A stretch of DNA of 64,000 nucleotides from Bacillus sp. V3B. Its GTDB lineage: Bacteria > Bacillota > Bacilli > Bacillales > Cytobacillaceae. The stretch covers positions 62,001 through 126,000 of the forward strand of contig NZ_JAETXM010000004.1 in NCBI RefSeq assembly GCF_024494465.1, read 5' to 3'. Positions 28,407-36,644 of the stretch are shown here, piece after piece. The notes beneath the pieces are model-generated. The model was not told the origin of the DNA, made no database searches, and was given only the letters and a program-made list of their open reading frames with translations. The position numbers and the translations under genes were made by a program. The number at the start of each line of letters is the position of its first letter. The first letter of the stretch is position 1.

Positions 28407-28445
28407 AGCATAACGTTGTCTAAACGGCAAGGTTATGCTTTTTTG
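28407..28445 (+). terminator. Terminator of the iron transporter operon
   Basis: AGCATAAC (28407-28414) pairs with GTTATGCT (28432-28439), with further partial pairing inside, then TTTTTTGT. It directly follows fbpC. Confidence 0.8.
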
Positions 28446-28495
28446 TATGTTATAAATGAATTAGTTACAAACTAAGTAAAAAAGGGGGCGACAAT

Positions 28496-29254
28496 ATGAA
28501 TCAAACAAAACTTGACCTTAACGTTCTTTCTGTTTTAGAAGATAAAATTCAATTAATTAAAACAAATAAAGGGGCAATTTATTTAGTGGGACCTATACGT
28601 CTTCCCATTAATTTGTATGGAGAAACGGTTGTCTTCAAATGGTATTGTTGGTTGAATTGTGATGAAGTTACAGAGGACTATGAGAGGATTATTGACAAGC
28701 TATCTTCTTCCAATTTAGCCGAATATCAACAATCCAGTGTATTAGTATATGGAAACTTTGAATATGCTGAGGATGCCATCATGAGAATGCATTCTATCTG
28801 CCATACAGGAGATATTTTTGGAAGTAAAAGATGTGATTGTGGTTTTCAGCTGAAACAATCCATGAAAATGATCACCGAACACGGTAATGGGGCATTATTT
28901 TATTTAGCTAATCATGAAGGTAGAGGCATTGGACTATTTAGTAAAGCGATGGCGTATGTCCTTCAGGAGAATGGTTATGACACAGTGGAAGCGAATATAA
29001 GTCTTGGTTTTGTAGATGATGCCAGAAACTATGGGGATGCTATTTTAGTCTTAAAAGCGTTACGCTCTAAACCGATAACACTAATGACAAATAACCCTAA
29101 GAAATTGGAAGCATTAAAAAGAGCTGGTTTAGAGATATCAGGAAGAGAACCTTTATGGGGGGATCTTTCTCAATTTAACGAAAAATATTTACAAACAAAG
29201 ATTAAAAAGTCTGGTCACCTAGAAGATGAAGGGACTTACTCGAAAGACCAATGA
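28496..29254 (+). CDS. GTP cyclohydrolase II family protein (stand-alone)
   Basis: The zinc motif CHTGDIFGSKRCDCG, the active-site run LFYLANHEGRGIGL and LMTNNPKKLEAL identify the RibA-type GTP cyclohydrolase II domain. This opens GTP to the pyrimidine precursor of riboflavin. In most Bacillus the domain is fused to RibB or lies in a rib operon; here it is a free 252-residue protein with an unusual N-terminal 80 residues and no riboflavin neighbour. It may be a secondary copy or serve another GTP-derived product. RBS AAAGGGGG precedes the ATG. No FMN riboswitch is visible upstream. Confidence 0.85.
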   Translation: MNQTKLDLNVLSVLEDKIQLIKTNKGAIYLVGPIRLPINLYGETVVFKWYCWLNCDEVTEDYERIIDKLSSSNLAEYQQSSVLVYGNFEYAEDAIMRMHSICHTGDIFGSKRCDCGFQLKQSMKMITEHGNGALFYLANHEGRGIGLFSKAMAYVLQENGYDTVEANISLGFVDDARNYGDAILVLKALRSKPITLMTNNPKKLEALKRAGLEISGREPLWGDLSQFNEKYLQTKIKKSGHLEDEGTYSKDQ

Positions 29255-29760
29255 ATTGGAGACCGAGTAATTCAAAAGAGGGATAGTAATATGAATTTGG
29301 TTTCAATAAGAAATTTAGTTAAAACGAAAAGCTGCGGACTTATATCATATGAAGAAATATGAGAGAATTATGGCGGTGATTCGCTGGGAAAGAAGTTTAA
29401 CTCTATAGGCAAAATTTGACTAGTAAACTAGTGGAATAAAAAAGAGTGTGGGAGGTAACCTACGCTTATTTTCGTCTCTAGTAAAAGCTCTCTTAATATA
29501 GAGAGTTACAGTTATAAAACAAATAAAAGTACCGGGCATCTTTATTTGTTTTATATGATTAGTCTTTTGATAATAGGTGAAAATAAAATATTGGATAAAC
29601 GGTTTTGACAGCTAAAAAAGATTTAAGGTGATCATTTGAATGTTATTTCTCAATCTTTATTACTGCTTTATTTCATAAATATATTTAGTCATAATTTTTT
29701 CGAATTTTTATTCTATTATGAAGGTGGAATAGTTGATATAAACATGAGGAGCTATTATAG
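29255..29760. other. Intergenic region with several small hairpins and a doubtful short ORF
   Basis: About 500 bases. A 23-codon frame at 29291-29362 has GAGGGA upstream but no recognisable product. A hairpin at about 29516-29552 (AAACAAATAAAAG against CTTTATTTGTTT) looks terminator-like. CTCTC/GAGAG around 29490 and the ACTAGT palindromes near 29420 are small. No convincing gene. Confidence 0.4.
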
Positions 29761-31221
29761 ATGATACTTCAAGGTATAATTAAAGAAGCAGTAGTAAGGA
29801 TTACGTCAAAAGGTAATCTTGATCATATAAATATTACTGGTATAACAGATAACTCTAAAGATGTTAAAGAGGGATATCTTTTTGTGGCCGTTAGTGGATA
29901 TAGCTTTGATGGCCACGACTATATAACAGAGGCTATCCGTTTAGGAGCATCCGCGGTCATCGGTGAGCAAGACATAATGGATCTAGAAATTCCTTATATA
30001 CAAGTCAAGAACAGCCGCAAAGTGTTAGGTATAGTAGCGAAGAAGTTTTATGGTAACCCAAGTAGTAAAAAAATTATGATAGGTATTACTGGAACAAACG
30101 GAAAAACGACAATAAGCTTTATGTTAAAACATATTTTAGAAAAGAATGGGATTTCATGCTCTGTTATTGGAACGCTTTCCTATATTATAAATGGTAAAAC
30201 GATTGAATCCCAAAATACAACCCCAGGTACCATTAAACTAAACTCCTTATTGGCTGAGAGCAGGGATGAGGTGGTTATTATGGAGGTGTCTTCACATGGA
30301 TTAGCCCAATACCGATTAGAGGGAATTGAATTTGATTATTGCGTATTCACGAATCTTTATCATGATCACCTTGATTTTCATGGAACAATGGAAGAATATT
30401 TTCAGGTGAAATCATTGCTTTTTGAAAAATTAAAGCCGAATGGTTTAGCGGTTATAAATGTAGATAATGATTGGGGAGAAAATCTGTATAAAAACCTGCA
30501 CCACAAGAAAGTCAATACCTATTTAGTGGGTAAATCGAATGACTGTGATTTGTCCATTATTGATTATCATACAGCAACCAATCCTTTTATCTTATTGAAA
30601 GAAAAGGAAGAAACGGTGAAAATTCATCTACCTTTGCCCGGACAGCATAATTTATATAATGCAGCTTTTGCCTATGCTATTGCTAGAAAATTGCCTATAA
30701 AACGCGAAGAACTTATTTTGGGATTGAATCAATTTCCTGGTGTTCCAGGGAGATTTGAAACATACAGGAGTGAAGAAGGGATAACGATCGTCATTGATTA
30801 TGCTCATACGGCTGATGCTATTTTTCATACCCTGCAAACTGCGAAAGAATGTGGAGCAAAAAGAATTTTTCATATTTTTGGATTCCGAGGAGGCCGTGAT
30901 AAAACGAAAAGAGAAGAAATGGTCAAGGTATCTACAGAATTTAGCGATGAATTAATTCTAACTCTGGATGACTTGAATACAGAAAAGTATGACCAGATGG
31001 TAACTGAACTGAATAGACTACATAGCGAATACCCCTCTGGAAAAGGGTCAGTGATACCAGATAGGACTTTAGCTATTCAGACTGCTATTCAAAAGGGAAC
31101 GAAAGATGATTGGCTTATCATTACAGGAAAAGGCCCTGAGCGTTATAAGCAATCTTTTGATTTACCAACGATGTCTGATAAAGAAACGATTCTATATTTA
31201 CAAGAGAATAAAAATGAATGA
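29761..31221 (+). CDS. MurE-like Mur ligase (UDP-MurNAc-tripeptide synthetase family)
   Basis: A 486-residue three-domain Mur ligase. N-terminal UDP-binding domain with TDNSKDV and GYLFVAVSGYSFDGH, then the ATP loop GITGTNGKTT near residue 112, NTTPGT, MEVSSHGL, the domain-3 start GRFETYR and VIDYAHTADA, and GFRGGRDKTKRE. These identify MurE, which adds the third amino acid to UDP-MurNAc-L-Ala-D-Glu. The specificity motif that is DNPR in meso-diaminopimelate enzymes reads DDLN (about residues 403-406), so the amino acid added is unclear. It is monocistronic, far from a dcw cluster, and is likely a paralogue. RBS GAGGAG. Confidence 0.85.
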   Translation: MILQGIIKEAVVRITSKGNLDHINITGITDNSKDVKEGYLFVAVSGYSFDGHDYITEAIRLGASAVIGEQDIMDLEIPYIQVKNSRKVLGIVAKKFYGNPSSKKIMIGITGTNGKTTISFMLKHILEKNGISCSVIGTLSYIINGKTIESQNTTPGTIKLNSLLAESRDEVVIMEVSSHGLAQYRLEGIEFDYCVFTNLYHDHLDFHGTMEEYFQVKSLLFEKLKPNGLAVINVDNDWGENLYKNLHHKKVNTYLVGKSNDCDLSIIDYHTATNPFILLKEKEETVKIHLPLPGQHNLYNAAFAYAIARKLPIKREELILGLNQFPGVPGRFETYRSEEGITIVIDYAHTADAIFHTLQTAKECGAKRIFHIFGFRGGRDKTKREEMVKVSTEFSDELILTLDDLNTEKYDQMVTELNRLHSEYPSGKGSVIPDRTLAIQTAIQKGTKDDWLIITGKGPERYKQSFDLPTMSDKETILYLQENKNE

Positions 31222-31244
31222 TGTAATGAGTGCTAATAAAGGTA

Positions 31245-31267
31245 GTAAAGGTGCCTGGCACCTTTAC
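31245..31267. repeat. Short GGTGCC palindrome between convergent genes
   Basis: GTAAAGGTGCC and GGCACCTTTAC flank a single T. It is the outer half of the same repeat family as at 19611 but lacks the CATCCAGATAATTGGATG core. It lies between the stops of the MurE-like and SDR genes and may help termination. Confidence 0.65.
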
Positions 31268-31278
31268 TTTTGGTTCAA

Positions 31279-32058
31279 CTATAAAGTACCGATCAAACCG
31301 CCATCTATATTCACTGATGTACCCGTAACATAAGAAGCTGCATCTGAAACGAGAAATGCAATGACTTTAGCTGCCTCATCCGTATTTCCAATACGTCCTA
31401 GAGGGATTTGACGATTCTTACTTGAGAATTCTTCCCATGAAAGCTCTGGGTCTCCAACTTTCCACATCTTTTCTATTTGTTCACTTCGAATCCAACCAAT
31501 ACACACAGTGTTTACGCGAATATTGTCTGGACCAAGATCTTTACTCATTGCTTTTGTGAGAGCCATACCTGCAGCTCTACTTACTGAAGTAGGTAAAGAA
31601 GATGCAGGGGGGGTTTTTCCAATTGCCGCGGTTACGTTTAAGATGGCACCACCGCCTACTTCACGCATATATGGAATAGCATAGCGAGAACAATGAATGG
31701 CACCAAATAATTTTAAATCAAGGTCTTGTTGCCAAAGTTCCGTTTCTACTTTTTCAAATGGTTGGGCTTGAGAAGTCCCAGCGTTATTGACTAAAATATC
31801 TAAACGGCCATATTTCTCGACGGTTGCAGTAACAACCTTTTGACAATCATCTTCCTTTGTGACATCTGCTTCTATATAGAATACCTTTACTTCTGTGTTT
31901 TCAAATATGTAAGTAGCTGCCTCTTTTAATCTCTTTTTATTTCTTGCACAAATAGTTACCTCTGCTCCCTCTTTCACTAAATAAAGAGCCGTTTCCAATC
32001 CAATTCCTTTACTGGATCCTGTGATTAGTGCAACTTTTCCTTTTAACTGTAAGTCCAT
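31279..32058 (-). CDS. SDR family protein with non-canonical catalytic residues
   Basis: A 259-residue short-chain dehydrogenase/reductase fold, FabG-like. The cofactor loop TGSSKGIG (residues 13-20), ADVT, NNAG (91-94) and the C-terminal VTGTSVNIDGG are intact, so NAD(P) should bind. The catalytic YxxxK is replaced: the site reads TSVSR, so Tyr is Thr157 and Lys is Arg161, and the catalytic Ser region reads NVTAAIG. A CDD subgroup of BKR-like SDRs with imperfect tetrads exists, and this resembles it. It may use other residues or be a non-catalytic binding protein. Monocistronic; it shares a palindrome with the convergent gene. Confidence 0.85.
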   Translation of the reverse strand: MDLQLKGKVALITGSSKGIGLETALYLVKEGAEVTICARNKKRLKEAATYIFENTEVKVFYIEADVTKEDDCQKVVTATVEKYGRLDILVNNAGTSQAQPFEKVETELWQQDLDLKLFGAIHCSRYAIPYMREVGGGAILNVTAAIGKTPPASSLPTSVSRAAGMALTKAMSKDLGPDNIRVNTVCIGWIRSEQIEKMWKVGDPELSWEEFSSKNRQIPLGRIGNTDEAAKVIAFLVSDAASYVTGTSVNIDGGLIGTL

Positions 32059-32317
32059 ATTGAACTCCTTTCTTAATGATTTTATGAAGTAATATTACGG
32101 ATACTTGAAAAGAGGATATCATTCTTTATTAGGATACAGCATACAGGTGTGAAGGTAAATGCAGTGATATTGAGGTTACCGATAATATCTATCATGATAA
32201 TGGTTTAAAGGTATATTAACTGTTACAATAAAATTAAGTTGAAAAAATTGAAGTTTATAACAAAATAGGATTTTTATGGTAAAATGGAAATGATTATTTA
32301 TGTGATGGGAAGACGTT

Positions 32318-32430
32318 ATGCTTAGGAAAATATTTAATTTTAACAGCTATCCGAAAGAATTCCCCTTCCTCAAGCCTGTGAAGGGCGCAGTCCAAGGGTA
32401 GGGAGGAGATGAATTTTGGTTGGCTTTAGC
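32318..32430 (+). mobile_element. Possible IS200/IS605 right-end remnant (TnpB tail plus omega-RNA-like segment)
   Basis: A short frame ending at 32401 reads YPKEFPFLKPVKGAVQG, similar in style to the C-termini of IS605-type TnpB proteins. The DNA itself forms stems: CCCTT with AAGGG, and CTTCCT with AGGGAG followed by GAGATGAAT, as in the right ends that template omega RNA scaffolds. No tnpB body or tnpA is present. Alternatively it is a 27-codon small gene with RBS GGGAAG. Confidence 0.35.
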
Positions 32431-32444
32431 CAAATGGAACAACT

Positions 32445-32473
32445 GGACTGTCCTAGTCAGTCCTTTTTCTTTT
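32445..32473 (+). terminator. Strong Rho-independent terminator, orphan
   Basis: GGACTG (32445-32450) and CAGTCC (32458-32463) with a 7-base loop, then TTTTTCTTTT. No intact gene precedes it on the plus strand, so it may terminate a small RNA from the region at 32318-32430. Confidence 0.7.
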
Positions 32474-32738
32474 ATGTTAGCTTAGCTAAAGGTTTGATTT
32501 AGTTGAGCAACATAGATTTTTGGCAGACAAAGGAATTGGTTTTTAATAATGAATTGATCAAAATACATAGTAATTCCTTCTGAATAAAAAGTAATAAAAC
32601 TGTAACCAAACTGTAAGGGAATTACAGATATATTATAATATTATTAAAACGGTCAAAAACTACTTACAACCTCCCGAAATTTATAGAAGAATAGAAGTCA
32701 GATTAGGGTAGTCTATAAAAATTGTTGGGAGGTTAAAT

Positions 32739-33755
32739 ATGAAAACGAGAGATGCTTATTATGACAATGCAAAATTTTTCCTTATTTTTTTCGTTGTATT
32801 TGGTCATTTCATACAATCATTTATTCACGAAGAGAAATGGATTTATACGTTATACACTACGATTTATACGTTCCATATGCCAGCGTTTATTTTAATATCA
32901 GGATTTTTTGCGAAAGGGTTTCATAAAAAAGGATATCTAAAAAAAATCGCGAAAAAATTGATCATTCCTTATTTAATTTTTCAAGGAATATACTCACTCT
33001 ATTACTTTTTTATCAATGAACAAAGAGCAATTGAATTAGATCCTTTAAATCCACAGTGGTCATTATGGTTTTTAATTAGTTTATTTTGCTGGAATGTGAT
33101 GCTCCTTCTATTTACAAAGTGGAAAGCAAGCTTTGCCCTTTTTTTATCGGTAGCTTTAGGAGTATTCGTTGGTTATTTTGATGAGATCAACAACTATTTA
33201 AGCTTGTCAAGAACCTTTGTCTTCTTTCCATTTTTTCTACTTGGATATTATTTAAAGAAGGAACATTTTGAACGACTTCTTGATTTTAAGTTCAGGTATA
33301 TCTCGTTATTCATTTTCATTTTACTATTTGTCGCATTTTATCTGCTGCCTGATTTTGACTATAAATGGCTGTTTGGTTCCAAGCCATATAATGCCCTTGA
33401 TCACTCATACCTAAATGGAGGAATCGTTCGTTTAGCCGTTTATGGTTTAACTTTAATGGCGATACTCAGCTTCTTAGCGTGGGTTCCTAGACAAAGGTAT
33501 TTCTTTACAAAATGGGGCACGAGTTCAATCTATGTCTATCTCTTACATGGTTTCTTTATCAAATATTTTAGAAACAGTGAATTAGTAGGAGTTATAAATG
33601 ATTCTGAACAAATAGTTGTATTAGTCACCTTGTCCATTTTGTTAATTGCTTTCTTATCAAGCAAAATGATTAGAAAAATTACTCAGCCTTTGATTGAATT
33701 GAAACCTTCATTTTTTAAAAAATATACAATGGACTTAAGTCACGAACGGCAATGA
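32739..33755 (+). CDS. Acyltransferase family 3 membrane protein
   Basis: A 338-residue integral membrane protein with about 10 segments. The N-terminal signature YYDNAKFFLIFFVVFGHF, with the conserved His, and FHMPAFILISGFF identify the acyltransferase-3 family (OatA/fucose 4-O-acetylase type), which moves acetyl groups onto cell-surface sugars or peptidoglycan. There is no C-terminal SGNH domain, but the next gene encodes a separate secreted SGNH hydrolase; the pair may split the usual membrane plus extracellular functions. RBS GGGAGG at 6 bases before the ATG. Confidence 0.85.
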   Translation: MKTRDAYYDNAKFFLIFFVVFGHFIQSFIHEEKWIYTLYTTIYTFHMPAFILISGFFAKGFHKKGYLKKIAKKLIIPYLIFQGIYSLYYFFINEQRAIELDPLNPQWSLWFLISLFCWNVMLLLFTKWKASFALFLSVALGVFVGYFDEINNYLSLSRTFVFFPFFLLGYYLKKEHFERLLDFKFRYISLFIFILLFVAFYLLPDFDYKWLFGSKPYNALDHSYLNGGIVRLAVYGLTLMAILSFLAWVPRQRYFFTKWGTSSIYVYLLHGFFIKYFRNSELVGVINDSEQIVVLVTLSILLIAFLSSKMIRKITQPLIELKPSFFKKYTMDLSHERQ

Positions 33756-33840
33756 GGTAGAATAATCTTAACAAATACTTTGCTGCTTGTCGGGAAAGAA
33801 ATTTTTATTATAAATGCTACATGAAGGCAAGAGTCACTGG

Positions 33841-33874
33841 GAAAACTCCTAATAAGTACTTATTAGGAGTTTTC
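33841..33874. promoter_or_regulatory. 34-bp perfect palindrome containing the SGNH gene's ribosome binding site
   Basis: GAAAACTCCTAATAAGT at 33841-33857 is exactly complementary to 33858-33874. The AGGAG at 33865-33869 is the Shine-Dalgarno site for the ATG at 33877, so in RNA the site would be buried in the stem. It also ends in TTTTC and can act as a terminator for the upstream gene. Either role, or both, is possible. Confidence 0.6.
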
Positions 33875-33876
33875 TT

Positions 33877-34605
33877 ATGAAAAAGTATTTCTTTTTATTT
33901 TGTATTGTTTTGATCCTATTTGGGAATCATGCTTGGCCCCCTTCTTCCTCTGCGAGTACAAAGGTGATTAACCTGGTAGCTCTTGGTGATTCAATCACAC
34001 ATGGCTCAGGTGATCCTTCTAAGAAGGGGTATATAGAAAGAATGAAAGTTAAATTGGAAGAAAAAAAGAGCATGCCTGTTCAAGTGAGCAACTTTGGAAT
34101 ACCGAAATATACGACCGAAAATATTTTGGCACAGTTGAAAGATGGAAAAATAAAGAAGCAAATCAAAAAAGCTAATTATATTCTTCTTTACATCGGTACG
34201 AATGATTTTAGAAAGAGTGCAGGATACAAATTCAATCAACTGGATGTAAAAAAAATAAATCAAGGAAAATTAACATTCTCAGCAAATCTTCATCAAATTT
34301 TAGATAACATGAGAAATGAGAATTCTACTGCACCCATCATCGTTTTAGGGTTATATCATCCCTATGTGGAATATCAGAATCATCAGGAAATTCTTAAGGT
34401 GATTGAACACTGGAACAACGAGATTGTTGATGTTATTGGTGATTTTGATCAGACATTCTTTGTTCCTACTCTCGACTTATTTCAAAATAAACCGAAAAAA
34501 ATATACTTTAGTGATTCCCTGCATCCTAATCCTGCTGGTTATCAACTAATTGCCGAGAGACTGTTAAAAAAAGCAATCCTATTGGAAGGACATTCGGATC
34601 ATTAA
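33877..34605 (+). CDS. Secreted SGNH/GDSL hydrolase
   Basis: A 242-residue protein with an N-terminal signal sequence (MKKYFFLFCIVLILFGNHAW, cleavage probably after SASA-like residues near 28). Block I ALGDSITHG carries the catalytic Ser, block III IGTNDF the Asn, and block V SLHPNPAGYQ the Asp/His pair, so the SGNH triad is complete. Such enzymes de-acylate lipids or acetylated surface sugars. It follows the acyltransferase gene by 121 bases and may act on the same envelope polymer. Its ribosome binding site sits inside a perfect palindrome. Confidence 0.88.
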   Translation: MKKYFFLFCIVLILFGNHAWPPSSSASTKVINLVALGDSITHGSGDPSKKGYIERMKVKLEEKKSMPVQVSNFGIPKYTTENILAQLKDGKIKKQIKKANYILLYIGTNDFRKSAGYKFNQLDVKKINQGKLTFSANLHQILDNMRNENSTAPIIVLGLYHPYVEYQNHQEILKVIEHWNNEIVDVIGDFDQTFFVPTLDLFQNKPKKIYFSDSLHPNPAGYQLIAERLLKKAILLEGHSDH

Positions 34606-34731
34606 CTAGAAAAATTCACCTTCTTTATTTTGTTAGAGTGATGTAATTTAATGATGCTCTTAAGAACGTATTTTTACAGTAAAGTCGTCAATATAAGGTT
34701 CGCTCTCAGCTTTGTTAGTAACTGCATATGT

Positions 34732-34783
34732 ATTAAACTATACATTGTATGCCCTGCATTCTGCATACAATGTATAGTTTAAT
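34732..34783. repeat. Orphan 21-bp perfect inverted repeat
   Basis: ATTAAACTATACATTGTATGC (21 bases) at 34732-34752 and its exact complement at 34763-34783, with a 10-base loop. No gene ends closely before it and no T tract follows, so it is a poor terminator. It may be a tiny MITE, a regulator site or a fossil hairpin. Confidence 0.65.
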
Positions 34784-34878
34784 GTTATAAAAAGTTGATC
34801 TTCTTTCATATTTTATTTATTTTATTTCGTTCCATTTTCATTTTTTTTTCATAAGCATAGTAATGAGGAGTGAATGTT

Positions 34879-35178
34879 ATGAAAAAGGCACAGGAACAGT
34901 TTGAGATAGAAACTCTGAAGCATATTAGAAATAGACTTGATTATATTCACTCTATTTCTAAAAGTTACAATAATGATAACCCTGAATTAATGGACACGAT
35001 TGAAAGTTTAGCTGCAGTGGCAAACATGTTTGCAAAGATTAAATTAGAAGAGTTAAACGGTAATGTAGAAACATCAAGCCCTCAAGGATTCATTGTGAGT
35101 AAACTAGGAAACTCATACTCAAGAATGAAAGACTATGAAAAACAAAAAGACATAGAATTTCCGACTTGGAAGCTCTGA
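34879..35178 (+). CDS. Small hypothetical protein
   Basis: A 99-residue soluble protein, mostly helical, starting at the ATG at 34879 with GAGGAG about 9 bases upstream; the GTG at 34870 is directly next to that site and less likely. It contains ETLKHIRNRLDYIHSI and a second helix with LAAVANMFAKIKLEEL. No known domain recognised. It is followed by a strong terminator, supporting a real transcription unit. Confidence 0.6.
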   Translation: MKKAQEQFEIETLKHIRNRLDYIHSISKSYNNDNPELMDTIESLAAVANMFAKIKLEELNGNVETSSPQGFIVSKLGNSYSRMKDYEKQKDIEFPTWKL

Positions 35179-35198
35179 TATTTATTTTGTGATTTTCA

Positions 35199-35239
35199 AT
35201 AGAGGTCTTAATGTATCAAAATAACATTAAGACCTCTAT
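35199..35239. terminator. Bidirectional terminator between convergent genes
   Basis: ATAGAGGTCTTAATGT (35199-35214) and its exact complement (35224-35239) with a 9-base loop. It lies between the plus-strand small gene and the minus-strand aldo/keto reductase. Confidence 0.8.
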
Positions 35240-35293
35240 ATAAAAGGAAGGCTTATTAGACAGCCCTTTATATGTTTTACTGTCTGTAATGGT

Positions 35294-36136
35294 TTAAAAC
35301 TCTTCATATATAGCAGGGTCTTGATTGTTAATTCTACCATCAGGGAAAGTTAATCCTGAAATCATGCCCATTTCTGTTTCGTCTAGAGAAAAATCAAAGA
35401 TGGATATATTTTCAAGTTGTCGTGTAGGGGATGAAGATTTAGGAATAGAGATGGCTCCAAGTTGGTAATGCCAACGTAAAATAATTTGTGAAATTGACTT
35501 GTTATGATGGTCAGCAAGCGTTTGAAGCGTATCAATTTTTAAGTCTTTTATTCCTCGAGTTAATGGACTCCAAGACTCTGTCACAATATTATTCTCTTCA
35601 TGCCATTTTCTTTGCGGTTCTTGATTGAAAAATGGATGTAATTCGATTTGGTTTACGCTTGGTTTTACGCTAGTTTCCTTTTCTAAACGTTCAATATGTT
35701 CAGGTAAGAAATTACAAACACCAATAGAACGAATAAGACCCCATTTTTTAGCATCAATTAAAGCTTGCCAAGCTTCTACATATGTATTCTGTTTAGGGTT
35801 AGGCCAATGAATAAGATATAAATCATAATAATCGAGGTTTGCACGGTATAAAGATTCCTGAATGGTCGTAACAGCTTTGTCATAGTTTTGATAGCGACCT
35901 GGTAATTTGGATGTAATTCTTAATTCTTCTCTTGAAACAGAACTGCGTTTAACGGCTTCACCTACAGTTCCTTCGTTTTCATAATTATAAGCAGAATCAA
36001 TAAGTCGATAGCCTACATCCATTGCACTTTGTATCGCGGTGGCACCTTCATTACCCTTAAGTGTATATGTACCCAAACCTATAACCGGTAGAGTAACTCC
36101 ATCATTAAGTGTAATCTCTGGAATGGATTTCCCCAT
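35294..36136 (-). CDS. Aldo/keto reductase
   Basis: A 280-residue NADPH-dependent oxidoreductase of the AKR5-like group, which reduces aldehydes and ketones such as methylglyoxal or 2,5-diketo-gluconate. The tetrad is visible as D47 and Y52 (DSAYNYENE), K77 (ITSKLPG) and H110 (LYLIHWP). The NADP-binding IPKSSSPTRQLENI near the C-terminus is present. It is monocistronic with AGGAG upstream. Substrate not predictable; the many homologues in Bacillus (YtbE/YvgN) are general detoxifying enzymes. Confidence 0.93.
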   Translation of the reverse strand: MGKSIPEITLNDGVTLPVIGLGTYTLKGNEGATAIQSAMDVGYRLIDSAYNYENEGTVGEAVKRSSVSREELRITSKLPGRYQNYDKAVTTIQESLYRANLDYYDLYLIHWPNPKQNTYVEAWQALIDAKKWGLIRSIGVCNFLPEHIERLEKETSVKPSVNQIELHPFFNQEPQRKWHEENNIVTESWSPLTRGIKDLKIDTLQTLADHHNKSISQIILRWHYQLGAISIPKSSSPTRQLENISIFDFSLDETEMGMISGLTFPDGRINNQDPAIYEEF

Positions 36137-36644
36137 AACAAATCACTCCTTTCAATAATATTTTAAGATTATCATAATTATGAATAAATTTCATTGTTTT
36201 GAATTGTGGGTGTGAGAGATAAAGAAAGAGTTGATGACAGCTCTTTCTTTAGCCAGCCAACGTAAGTAGTTTTATTCAAGAAACAAGAAACTATTTTTAA
36301 AGTTAAACGTAGTAATACTATACAGATTTAAAAATAATGTATTTTGGATCAACCTTTTTTATAAGCCAATACCACGATCTTATTTTCTAATAGATGGGTT
36401 GAATTATATAGTGCGAAACGAAATTCATTTTTAATGGTTAACAAAATATTCACATTTTGTTGAAAAGTCGTGACTTATATCATTAAACTATTTTATCTAT
36501 TAATTTAAAATTAAGATTGATTGAAAGGGGAAAACGCTTAAGAACATTATATTAAATGAGGAGTTCTAGTTCATATTGTACAAAAAATAAAAATGAGCAA
36601 AGAAATTATATTGAATGAATAATTGAAATTAGGAGGAAGAACAA
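36137..36644. other. Long A+T-rich region upstream of codY
   Basis: About 500 bases between the divergent reductase and codY genes. It has no gene, strong hairpin or repeat that I can support. The codY promoter must lie here, but several -10-like sequences compete. Confidence 0.4.

Larger units (their letters stand above)
32059..32738. other. Intergenic region with TnpB-like remnant and terminator
   Basis: About 680 bases. Besides the features listed at 32318-32430 and 32445-32473 it is A+T-rich, with no further gene. The upstream region of the acyltransferase (32480-32738) contains no clear regulatory element. Confidence 0.4.
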
